Of a DNA stretch of 64,000 nucleotides, positions 8,551-16,458 are shown one piece after another. This DNA comes from Ginsengibacter sp963792025 (GTDB lineage Bacteria > Bacteroidota > Bacteroidia > Chitinophagales > Chitinophagaceae): assembly GCA_963792025.1 (NCBI GenBank), contig CAWBUS010000010.1, positions 57,186 to 121,185 on the forward strand, written 5' to 3'. The position numbers and the translations under genes were made by a program. Positions within the stretch are counted from its first letter, which is position 1. Each line of letters opens with the position of its first letter. The notes beneath the pieces are model-generated. The model made no database searches, was not told where the DNA came from, and saw nothing but the letters and a program-made list of their open reading frames with translations.

Positions 8551-9435
8551 ATGATAAAAAGACTTTCAATTTCCTTCGCTTTGCTATTTGTATACCTTGC
8601 ATGCATCAGCCAGGCGCAGCTGAATCAATTTAAAATAACTTCTTCCCATACATCATTCCCTGATACAGGAAGATTGAATGGCCATCTTTATAACGATAGC
8701 TTATATACTACAGCAAATGATTATTCCGATAGTTCTGTAATTATTATTACACCAAAGAACTTTATTGCGAAGAAAAAAGTCGACCTGATCTTCTGGTTTC
8801 ATGGATGGAATAATAATATTGATAGCGCTTTGGTGAGATATGGCTTGTCAAGACAATTTGCTGAATCAGGAATTAACGCCGTATTAGTTTTGGCTGAAAC
8901 TGCTAAAGATGCTCCCGATAGTTATGGTGGTAAACTGGAACAGCAAAATATGTTCAGAAAACTCGCAGATGATGTGCTCCAAAAACTGGTAGGCATGCAT
9001 GTTATATCTGCCAGGGATCCTATTGGAAATGTTATTCTTGCCGGCCATAGTGGCGCCTACCGGATTATCGCTAATATATTACAAAATGGTAACGTACCGG
9101 TAAACGAAGTTATTTTATTTGATGCCTTATATGCAGATACGGATAAATTTTTGAAATGGTTAAGTACTGATAGTGATCATCGTTTTATAAATCTCTATAC
9201 CAATAATGGCGGTACTTATGATGAAACCAAAGCCATGATGCAACAAGTAAAGAATTTAAATCTTCATGCAGATTCACTGGAAGAAACGGATGTAACACCA
9301 TCCATTCTTCAAAACAATAAAATTATTTTCATCCATACATTACATGCACATAATGACATTATTCAACATCCGGATAATTTCAAGTTGTTTATAGATGCCA
9401 GTCCATTTTTGAAAAAAACCTTAGGGAGCAAATAA
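8551..9435 (+). CDS. Secreted alpha/beta-hydrolase fold protein
   Basis: A signal peptide (residues 1-22) precedes a hydrolase-like fold. It shows D-L-I-F-W-F-H-G-W-N-N-N, a strand-loop that fits the oxyanion region, and V-I-L-A-G-H-S-G-A-Y, with the G-x-S-x-G/A nucleophile elbow near residue 170. The C-terminal H-T-L-H-A-H-N-D could supply the catalytic His. Unlike the hydrolase at 4371, the nucleophile is present. The substrate is unknown; secreted esterases or peptidases are possible. It is followed on the other strand by the STAND gene, with the two ends about 40 bases apart. Confidence 0.7.
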   Translation: MIKRLSISFALLFVYLACISQAQLNQFKITSSHTSFPDTGRLNGHLYNDSLYTTANDYSDSSVIIITPKNFIAKKKVDLIFWFHGWNNNIDSALVRYGLSRQFAESGINAVLVLAETAKDAPDSYGGKLEQQNMFRKLADDVLQKLVGMHVISARDPIGNVILAGHSGAYRIIANILQNGNVPVNEVILFDALYADTDKFLKWLSTDSDHRFINLYTNNGGTYDETKAMMQQVKNLNLHADSLEETDVTPSILQNNKIIFIHTLHAHNDIIQHPDNFKLFIDASPFLKKTLGSK

Positions 9436-9474
9436 TTAATCTCTAACGGTACCACTAATCGAAAATTATCTCTG

Positions 9475-11823
9475 TCATGGAGTACCATCGGACACTACTT
9501 TCGAGTCAAAGGTCTTTAACAACTTTGTCAGCAATTGGAAAATTTGCGCTTCCGTGCCATCAATGGAACGGCGTACCCAAAATCCGCCTGCGGTATTTGC
9601 CATGTACCAGTCATCCTTGTTTACAACAGCGAGGTAGTCTGAAAGTGCAGCAAAATTGTTCTCAAAATATAAGTCCGGGAGTTTCTTGTGTTGGCCCAGG
9701 AGTCCTAAGTAATCCTTTTTTATTGCTGCAAATTTTGTCAGTTCCCTGGTAAAACCAGTCATACTCAAATTTGACTCTAATCCTTGCTGAGAGCGCTGCT
9801 TAACAACCTGGTAGCGCTGTTCAAATGCCTGGTATGCTAAGGAATCTGCAAATAGAATTTCGTGAGTATGATACAGCGCCCGTGCAACCGGCCCGATATA
9901 ATTTTTGTACACAATAAGGGTTATCGCGCTGAACTGCGGATCTTCCATTCCCTGGGGAATGATATAGTCGTTTAGCCACGAAAGAAACTTAGGATTATAG
10001 TGGCCAAACTGATTATCATCATCCAGGTTAATTCCTTTATCGTGAGGCCCTCCAGGCATAAAAACATTGATCCCTGCAATTGATTGCGCCTTCTCAAAGC
10101 TAACCACGCTTCTGATTCGACAATACAAATAGCGAAAACCCGTTGTAAGTGAAGTTTTGCAATTATATCCGTCGAATTGATTTACGAGTTGGTAATCCTG
10201 GTTTTCTTTGAGTTCATTACCATTACTGTGTGCTAGATCAACCCATGCAAAATGCACAAGTTCAGATGCTCTTTCTTTTGATGACCGGGCGAGGTCGCCA
10301 ATCGCCTTTTCTGCGGTTGCCGTTTTCTCCTGTGCTATCTTTTTTTGAGCATTGGCATTAAAGTAAAAATATCCCGCGGCAATCAAAGCCAATAATGCTC
10401 CCCCTAAAAGGCTGTATACCGTACGAAGCCTTTTTCTTGTTTTAGCAAGTTCCTGTTGCTGCTGCTTTTGCGCTGCTTCTTTCCGGGCTTCTGCATTCGC
10501 CCTGCTTTTATTAATCCAATCCTGCTCTTCATCACTTACTTTAAATTTTTCCAAGTAAGGCTCAATAAACAACAATTGTTTTTCGGTAAAAAATTCCCGT
10601 GCTTCAGGTTTCACTGAAACAATACTTTTAATTAACCGCTGCACTTCAAGGATGGCGATCTCTTCATCACTTCTTTTTTCTGCAATGCGCAATGCCAGTG
10701 AATCATGTGCCAGTTCATACAGTTTTTCATTTTCAGAATAATTGAGGATGCGGCTGTTTACGAATTCTTCCACGGCGCCATCTATCAATTTGGTATTGAC
10801 ACCGGGCAACCTGTCTGAAAGTTCTTTTTTTGAAATGGGTTCTTTAGTTCCTTCCAATGTACAAAATGGTGAAAGAATTTTCCAGACCAGTTCAGGCGTA
10901 GCATTGCTGTTATTAACGCTTAGTTTCGCACTGATCTTTTGCACCTGTTCTTCAAGAAAATTTCGCAACACATCGCCTATGTCACCCATACGCTTCAATA
11001 CATCCATTGTAATCAGTGCGTCTGCCTGGCGGCTTTCATCATGCGTGGTTTCGAGATATATTTTATCCAAAAAAACCTGCAGGTAAGGTAACTGAATCGT
11101 CAATGTATTTTTCTTGCCCCTGATCCTTTCAAATATTTCCTCCGTGATTTCGTCCACCTCATCTTCTTTAATTTTTACATTAGATAAGCGATAATTATTA
11201 ATTCCCTTTATCACATCCGTTACCTTATCTAACGTCATGGGTTCTATACGAAGTTTTTTACGTAGCAGTTGTGGTACTTCCTTTTCAAAATCATACAAAT
11301 AACCGAGGTATTCTTCGCGAATGGAAAAGATCATTTTTACCGGTTGCTCTGCCTTCAATATTTCTTTTACGGCTTCTACAAATTGGAGTTGTTCTGCCTT
11401 GTTGCCCAATACATACAATTCTTCAAACTGATCGAAGATTAAATAAACCGGCCTGAAATTACGCAGATAGACGCCCTTGATTAAACGCAATAACCCGGTT
11501 AATTTTTTTGATGGATCTTTTGCAACCATATCGTCATCATCCACTTCATTTCCGCCGGCATCGGTTAGTTGCTTTTCAAGAGAGACATTAATATCGATTC
11601 CTCGCCTTATGGTAAGTGGCAGCCAGTCATAAGATTTGAATTTACCTGCCAGGCCGCATTGAATCAAACTAGTTTTTCCGGTACCGGAAGCGCCATAGAT
11701 AAGAAGGATGGATGTTTGAAATACCATTTCATACAGGGCTTCTATCTCTTCATCCCTTCCGAAGAAAATGTCTTTATCATTTTGGTTGTAAGAATCTAAA
11801 AATTTGAATGGATATTTTTTCAT
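9475..11823 (-). CDS. STAND NTPase with central transmembrane anchor (conflict-system-like)
   Basis: The protein begins with FKFLDSYNQNDKDIFFGRD, the usual lead of Bacteroidota nSTAND ATPases. A Walker A motif GASGTGKT lies at 44-51 and a Walker B Y-L-I-F-D-Q-F-E-E-L near 127-136. A winged-helix region ends in Y-E-L-A-H-D-S-L (369-376). A Gln/Lys/Glu-rich coiled coil (about 437-465) leads to one transmembrane segment (about 469-489). The last 290 residues are an extra-membranous domain I do not recognise. STAND ATPases are signalling switches in immunity and programmed death, often oligomerising on ligand binding. Upstream on the same strand are a TIR-like gene and an unknown tagged protein, so a shared pathway is likely but not proven. 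A 310-base repeat-rich gap suggests a separate transcript. Confidence 0.82.
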   Translation of the reverse strand: MKKYPFKFLDSYNQNDKDIFFGRDEEIEALYEMVFQTSILLIYGASGTGKTSLIQCGLAGKFKSYDWLPLTIRRGIDINVSLEKQLTDAGGNEVDDDDMVAKDPSKKLTGLLRLIKGVYLRNFRPVYLIFDQFEELYVLGNKAEQLQFVEAVKEILKAEQPVKMIFSIREEYLGYLYDFEKEVPQLLRKKLRIEPMTLDKVTDVIKGINNYRLSNVKIKEDEVDEITEEIFERIRGKKNTLTIQLPYLQVFLDKIYLETTHDESRQADALITMDVLKRMGDIGDVLRNFLEEQVQKISAKLSVNNSNATPELVWKILSPFCTLEGTKEPISKKELSDRLPGVNTKLIDGAVEEFVNSRILNYSENEKLYELAHDSLALRIAEKRSDEEIAILEVQRLIKSIVSVKPEAREFFTEKQLLFIEPYLEKFKVSDEEQDWINKSRANAEARKEAAQKQQQQELAKTRKRLRTVYSLLGGALLALIAAGYFYFNANAQKKIAQEKTATAEKAIGDLARSSKERASELVHFAWVDLAHSNGNELKENQDYQLVNQFDGYNCKTSLTTGFRYLYCRIRSVVSFEKAQSIAGINVFMPGGPHDKGINLDDDNQFGHYNPKFLSWLNDYIIPQGMEDPQFSAITLIVYKNYIGPVARALYHTHEILFADSLAYQAFEQRYQVVKQRSQQGLESNLSMTGFTRELTKFAAIKKDYLGLLGQHKKLPDLYFENNFAALSDYLAVVNKDDWYMANTAGGFWVRRSIDGTEAQIFQLLTKLLKTFDSKVVSDGTP

Positions 11824-11894
11824 GAGCGAAATAAAGTTTTAAATCTATCAGGTGTGCCGTTTAATTTATTCAAATGAAACATAGTCTATGTATT

Positions 11895-12085
11895 GCCACT
11901 GATTACACAGATTTTCACGGATAAATCTGTGAAATGTTTATGATTCGTGACTGTAGCCGCTGTGATTGGTTTCCTCGCCAACCGCTTTTACCATCGGCCT
12001 ACACAATTGTCGCCAAAGATTACACGAATCCGATAGCCGTCGGGTTTCACGTATAAATCTGTGTAATCCGTAGAATTCGTGGCTA
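11895..12085. repeat. Intergenic palindromic repeat cluster
   Basis: Two related imperfect palindromes lie in the 310-base gap before the STAND gene. The first contains CACAGATTT and AAATCTGTG around an 8-base loop (about 11906-11931). The second contains GATTACACGAATC and, 35 bases further, AATCTGTGTAATC (about 12018-12068), closed by GCCA near 12012 and TGGC near 12081. The repeated words (GATTACAC, CACGGATAAATCTGTG) resemble dispersed non-coding palindromes found between genes in many Bacteroidota and other phyla. No coding frame is present. Confidence 0.6.
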
Positions 12086-12137
12086 AAATGTTCTATAATA
12101 ATTCTAATCATTTTATTTTAATTAAGGCGAACAGCTT

Positions 12138-12857
12138 CTAAGCCAAAATTTCCTTTTGTGCGGTTTGAAATATCTTGTACACAACATTTAATTGCAGGCT
12201 TTTAAATTTTTCCTGGTCTTTCATTAACCCAGTAATATCATGTTCAATATTTGATTCCAAATCTTTTTCTATATCGTCATTAAATTGAATGACTACCTGT
12301 GATGGGTCACCTATATCTTTTACATCCTCGTTTTTATCGCTGGCAATTTTGTTGATATCGGAGTAAGTCAACTTTTTCTTTCTTTCTTCAAAGTAGGTAT
12401 AAAAGCAAATCTTCACTTCCATTTCATTGGTCAATGCATTCACATCAATAATAAAGGGATACAAATTCAGTCCTTGCTGGTAATGGTCTTTATAGATTAG
12501 TACGGCGTCTTTGCTTATTGGCAAAGTATCATATTTATATTTTGATGAAAATAATTTATCATCAGTATCCACGCCGAGGAACGTATAGGAATGAAGGTAT
12601 TGTACGGCTTCGTTCCTGCTATCATTATAAGTAATTTCTTTTACAGATACCATCTTATAATTAGCCAGGAAACTTAATGCAGACAGAAATTCAGTCAATT
12701 CATTTTCTACTTCAAAGGCAGTAGAGTAAACAACCTGGCCGGAATCAAGTTTGCTTTTTATAGCTTCCAGGTTTTTGCAGGCATTGAAGAAGTTAGTTCC
12801 ATCAGCGACGGTACCTCTTATTGAATTCGCTGAAGGGATAATCAATCTTTTGTGCAT
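12138..12857 (-). CDS. Unknown protein of the STAND/TIR cluster (possible second half of a split gene)
   Basis: This 239-residue frame has no domain I recognise. It is mixed alpha/beta, with stretches such as FFNACKNLEAIKSKL, an E-N-E-L-T-E-F-L-S-A-L helix, and strands around L-N-L-Y-P-F-I-I-D-V-N-A-L and E-V-K-I-C-F-Y-T-Y. The first 19 codons overlap the end of the upstream frame (12802-13536), and they look least protein-like. From G-T-V-A-D-G-T-N-F-F on, the sequence looks genuine. A one-base slip near 12812-12825 would fuse it to the upstream frame as one protein of about 460 residues. I favour fusion, but a 56-base overlapping pair is possible. Confidence 0.6.
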   Translation of the reverse strand: MHKRLIIPSANSIRGTVADGTNFFNACKNLEAIKSKLDSGQVVYSTAFEVENELTEFLSALSFLANYKMVSVKEITYNDSRNEAVQYLHSYTFLGVDTDDKLFSSKYKYDTLPISKDAVLIYKDHYQQGLNLYPFIIDVNALTNEMEVKICFYTYFEERKKKLTYSDINKIASDKNEDVKDIGDPSQVVIQFNDDIEKDLESNIEHDITGLMKDQEKFKSLQLNVVYKIFQTAQKEILA

Positions 12858-13536
12858 CGAAAATGGTTACCAATGTTTGCAGCAGTTCCACATAGTCCTT
12901 TATATTTAATTCAATTTCAGAATTGAAAAAATTATCGAGGATATTAGCCTGTTCACGACTGCATTCAAAATTATTTGCCTTTTTATAATCCCACAGTTTT
13001 GCAATGAAGGAAAAACATAAGAGCTGCAGCGATCTTGTGGCCGTCGCTACACACACTTCAATGTAATCTCTCGAACTATTGGAGGCAAAAGCGTCGATAC
13101 CACTGGAAATAACTTTTTGCAATAGCATACCCTGCACACCAACAAATCCCGATATAATATAACCGTTAGCCTTACGGGTATAACGAACCTGTGTTTCCCA
13201 ATCTGCTTTATCTGCCTCTCTTATATTATCTAAAAAATCTTTCGCATCGCCGCTATAGCCACTAAGCGCTTCCGTTAGTTTTCGGCAGAGATACATATTG
13301 AAAGTCTTCTTTCCAATCTCGGCGCTAAAAATAGCATTGGTAATGGTTCCGATGTTATATATTTTGTCGCCAGACTGAAAGTTTTGGGCTTTTGCATTTT
13401 GTAAAAGCGACTTAAGTTCATCAAGGTTATTTTTAATTTCCTTAATCTCGCCATTTACATTTACCTGCAGGCTATCGGTAGATACATTTTGAATACTTAC
13501 TTCAGCAGTTCCTGGTGTTCCTGGTGAATCACTCAT
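12802..13536 (-). CDS. Unknown tagged protein of the STAND/TIR cluster
   Basis: The N-terminal 55 residues contain a strand-like V-S-I-Q-N-V-S-T-D-S-L-Q-V-N-V-N-G and a short coiled coil (KEIKNNLDELKSLLQ). At residues 57-71 the protein has DKIYNIGTITNAIFS, which matches the last 15 residues of the TIR-like protein encoded just upstream in 10 of 15 positions. A largely helical domain of about 170 residues follows, with a hydrophobic G-Y-I-I-S-G-F-V-G-V-Q-G stretch and a Cys-containing helix. I do not recognise the domain. The start codon lies 9 bases after the stop of the TIR-like gene, so the two are co-transcribed. It may be an adaptor or sensor for the TIR-like effector. Confidence 0.65.
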   Translation of the reverse strand: MSDSPGTPGTAEVSIQNVSTDSLQVNVNGEIKEIKNNLDELKSLLQNAKAQNFQSGDKIYNIGTITNAIFSAEIGKKTFNMYLCRKLTEALSGYSGDAKDFLDNIREADKADWETQVRYTRKANGYIISGFVGVQGMLLQKVISSGIDAFASNSSRDYIEVCVATATRSLQLLCFSFIAKLWDYKKANNFECSREQANILDNFFNSEIELNIKDYVELLQTLVTIFDAQKIDYPFSEFNKRYRR

Positions 13537-13545
13537 ATTTTGTTT

Positions 13546-14118
13546 TTATGAAAAAGTTGCAGTATCTATTTTGTCAATATTATAAATCTTATCAGCAGTT
13601 TGATTGATCGTTTTAGGTGCTCCTTCCTGATCAGGCCTTTTATTTTCAGTGAAGCCATCTGCTTCCAGTCGCTCCAGTTCTTTATTGAACTGGTTCCACA
13701 GATCATTAAAGTCAGTGAAGCTGGCATAAAAATGTTTCAGTTCTTTCAGTTTCGCCTCAAATGCAGCAAGGCTGGGATCTGCGTTATCCGGAGGTGGTAC
13801 TTTAAAATAAGTATAGATAAATGGTTTTTTAGTTGACACGAATTGCCCGATTGCATTTTCAAACTCTTCTGCGGTATACATACCAACCTTCGAGTAAGCA
13901 AGGAAGACGAATAAGTCAGCGCCTTTCACAAATTTATCATACTCACTTTGGGAACCGGTTACCGACATGCGGGCCGTCATATCTTCCCAGATATCGAGAT
14001 ATAGGAAAATTCCTCTATCAAACCAGGCTTTCGTTTTGCGATAAATTTCAATTTCAAATTGGTCACGTTCCGGCTTCAACTCGTTGGAGGAGGCTAAGAA
14101 GATTTTTATTTTTTGCAT
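13546..14118 (-). CDS. TIR-like (DUF4062-type) protein with C-terminal DKIYNI tag
   Basis: The protein opens with IKIFLASSNELKPERDQFE, the first strand and helix of the TIR-like/DUF4062 Rossmann-type group often seen in bacterial conflict systems. It is followed by L-D-I-W-E-D-M (near 42-47), A-D-L-F-V-F-L (67-73) and K-V-G-M-Y-T-A-E-E-F (77-86), where the Glu pair occupies the place of the catalytic acid of TIR NADases by analogy. After a helical region (120-155) and a flexible linker, the chain ends with DKIYNIDKIDTATFS (176-190), matching a segment of the next protein. Whether it cleaves NAD is not shown. It is first in a unit of two or three genes. Confidence 0.72.
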   Translation of the reverse strand: MQKIKIFLASSNELKPERDQFEIEIYRKTKAWFDRGIFLYLDIWEDMTARMSVTGSQSEYDKFVKGADLFVFLAYSKVGMYTAEEFENAIGQFVSTKKPFIYTYFKVPPPDNADPSLAAFEAKLKELKHFYASFTDFNDLWNQFNKELERLEADGFTENKRPDQEGAPKTINQTADKIYNIDKIDTATFS

Positions 14119-14700
14119 TGTTTACCATTGAGGGTTAATAAATAGATTCTTTGTATAAACTGCTTACATTTTTTTTGCTACTACTATATGTTCTTCTTTA
14201 TTTTTTATAGGTTAGCTATTCAGTAAATAAAAGTACTAATATCACCAGCTCATATTCGTTAGTATCTTAAGTAACGCAATAGCACCTAACGCGTTTAAAT
14301 ATTTTTTTAGTAGGTGTCTTATCAAGGGATGGATATAATTCTCTAATTTAAGTTAATTAATTATAATCTAAGAAAATCAATAGCAAGATCCTTCAACCCA
14401 ATGGCATTTAAAATCGTTTATGCCTCACTGTTACCCTTTTTGCTTTGCAACTGCAAGTATATTTTTTTGTCGATTTTTAATGCTTGCAGTTATTAAATTC
14501 CGTGCAATGCGTTCAATTGAGAATTGTATCATTTTCGTAAAATGGTTTTGCAAAAAAATTTAGGGAACGAACTTTGCTGCCCGTAAAATTGTATTTCAAA
14601 CGCCTGGGTGGGCTAAATGCTATGAAATTATTTAGTTTACTGACTCATTGTTTACAGGCATTTAGATTTATGTAATTTTAAAATTCCAAAAACAAGTAAT
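14119..14700. other. Long intergenic region, divergent promoters expected
   Basis: About 580 A+T-rich bases separate the divergent TIR-like and sorbosone-dehydrogenase-like genes. I see no coding frame, tRNA or strong hairpin. TTG near 14649 and TAATTTTA near 14674 loosely resemble a Bacteroidota -33/-7 pair for the + strand gene, but the match is weak. Confidence 0.4.
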
Positions 14701-15996
14701 ATGAAAAAAGGTTTTTTACTAGTTCCATTGATGAGCTTCATACTGATGAACAACTATTCCTTTGCAAAAACTGCTAACGATAGTACTCAAAATAAAAAAC
14801 CAAAACCGGGGGTGATGAGCGCCGGCCTGAAATTACCTGTAGGCTTTACAGCAACGGTTTTTGCCAGCGGATTAGGAGAAGCCCGCCATATTGCTGTTAC
14901 GCCCAAAGGTGATGTATATGTAAAACTTTCGTCACTTAAAGGTGGTAAAGGAATATACTATTTACACGATGCCAACAAAGATGGTAAGGCAGATGTAAAA
15001 ACAGGCTTTGGCGATTTTACCGGCACCGGGATGGGCGTGAAGGACGGTTATTTATATGCATCCGACGATACACAAATTTTCCGCTACAAGTTAGATGCAA
15101 ACGGCAAAGTTATTGATCCCACTAAGCCGGAACTGATTGTTACCGGGTTGCTCGACCGGCATGAACACGAATCAAAACCTTTTACATTCGATAATGACGG
15201 AAACATCTATGTAACAATTGGCGCTTATTCAAACGCATGCCAGGTAAGCGACAGAGCCAAAGGCTCGCCCGGAATGAATCCCTGCCCTATCCTGGATTCT
15301 GCCGGTGGTATCTGGAAATTCAGTGCAAGCAAGCCCAATCAAACTTATGGAGATGGCGAGCGGTATGCAACCGGCCTCCGTAACGAAATGGGTATATGTT
15401 GGAACAATGACGTTAACGAATTATATGTTACCCAACATGGCCGCGACCAGTTGGCTGACCTTTTTCCTGATTTGTACACGACAAAACAAAGCGCTGAATT
15501 GCCGGCAGAATGTTTATACTTATTACACAAAGGTGATAATGCCGGGTGGCCCTATATTTATTACGACCAGATTCAACATAAAAAAATTATGGCGCCTGAA
15601 TATGGTGGCGATGGAAAAAAAGAAGGTGGTGAAAATGCAATAGATCCGTTAGTTGCTTTCCCGGGTCATATGGCGCCGGATGGTTTGTTGTTTTATGAAG
15701 GCAACATGTTTCCTGAAAAATATAAACATGGAGCGTTCATTGCATTTCATGGTTCGTGGAACCGGGCGCCGGAACCGCAAAAAGGTTTCTTTGTGGCATT
15801 TGTTCCTTTTAAAGACGGGAAGCCAAGTGGCGACTGGGAAGTGTTTGCAGATGATTTTGCAGGAGGTCCGCAATATATGTCGCCGAGCGATGCAAAACAT
15901 CGTCCATGCGGTTTGGCACAGGGGCCGGACGGTTCACTGTACGTATCCGATGATAAGGGTGGGTTTATTTATAAAATTGTTTACAAAGGAAAATAA
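14701..15996 (+). CDS. Secreted L-sorbosone dehydrogenase-like (PQQ-type beta-propeller) protein
   Basis: A signal peptide (residues 1-22) is followed by a six-bladed beta-propeller of the glucose/sorbosone dehydrogenase type. Blade-like repeats include G-L-G-E-A-R-H-I-A-V-T-P-K-G-D-V-Y-V, then D-N-D-G-N-I-Y-V-T-I-G, the Y-A-T-G-L-R-N-E-M-G motif and a late F-H-G-S-W-N-R-A-P. The family oxidises aldoses or related sugars in the periplasm using PQQ. The gene stops at 15996 and the cytochrome c gene starts at 15997, so they form one operon and the cytochrome is the natural electron acceptor. The propeller alone does not prove PQQ binding. Confidence 0.87.
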   Translation: MKKGFLLVPLMSFILMNNYSFAKTANDSTQNKKPKPGVMSAGLKLPVGFTATVFASGLGEARHIAVTPKGDVYVKLSSLKGGKGIYYLHDANKDGKADVKTGFGDFTGTGMGVKDGYLYASDDTQIFRYKLDANGKVIDPTKPELIVTGLLDRHEHESKPFTFDNDGNIYVTIGAYSNACQVSDRAKGSPGMNPCPILDSAGGIWKFSASKPNQTYGDGERYATGLRNEMGICWNNDVNELYVTQHGRDQLADLFPDLYTTKQSAELPAECLYLLHKGDNAGWPYIYYDQIQHKKIMAPEYGGDGKKEGGENAIDPLVAFPGHMAPDGLLFYEGNMFPEKYKHGAFIAFHGSWNRAPEPQKGFFVAFVPFKDGKPSGDWEVFADDFAGGPQYMSPSDAKHRPCGLAQGPDGSLYVSDDKGGFIYKIVYKGK

Positions 15997-16407
15997 ATGA
16001 AGAAGAGTTTATTGGCTGTGTTGCTGATGGTTGGGGCAACTGTTGCGTTACGTGCGCAATCCTCATTAAAATCACAAATCATAAATGGCAAAAAAGTATA
16101 TCAAAAAAATTGCTTAACCTGTCACCAGGTTAATGGTGGTGGCGTGCCAAAAATGAATCCGCCGCTCATCGATGCCGCATTCGTAAAAGGCGATAAGAAA
16201 AAACTGATTCAATGGGTGCTGTTGGGATCTGTTGAAAAAGTTCCTATTGATGGAAAATATTACTCTAACAATATGCCGCCACAGGGAACGCTTGCAGACC
16301 AGGATATTGCCGATGTGCTTACTTACATCCGTAATAATTTTAAAAATAAAGCTTCTGCAATATCAGTGACTGACGTGAAGAATACGAGGGCTGCTATAGG
16401 AAAGTAA
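15997..16407 (+). CDS. Cytochrome c, partner of the sorbosone dehydrogenase-like protein
   Basis: A small class I cytochrome c of 136 residues with an N-terminal signal peptide (MKKSLLAVLLMVGATVALRA) and one haem site C-L-T-C-H near residue 40. The distal Met is probably that of N-N-M-P-P-Q near residue 90. The typical C-terminal helix D-Q-D-I-A-D-V-L-T-Y-I-R follows. The start codon directly follows the stop of the dehydrogenase-like gene, which indicates translational coupling and a shared electron-transfer role in the periplasm. Confidence 0.9.
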   Translation: MKKSLLAVLLMVGATVALRAQSSLKSQIINGKKVYQKNCLTCHQVNGGGVPKMNPPLIDAAFVKGDKKKLIQWVLLGSVEKVPIDGKYYSNNMPPQGTLADQDIADVLTYIRNNFKNKASAISVTDVKNTRAAIGK

Positions 16408-16458
16408 GATGAAGGATTTCAGTGTTCGCACATATTGGCTACGGCATTTTGTTTATTA

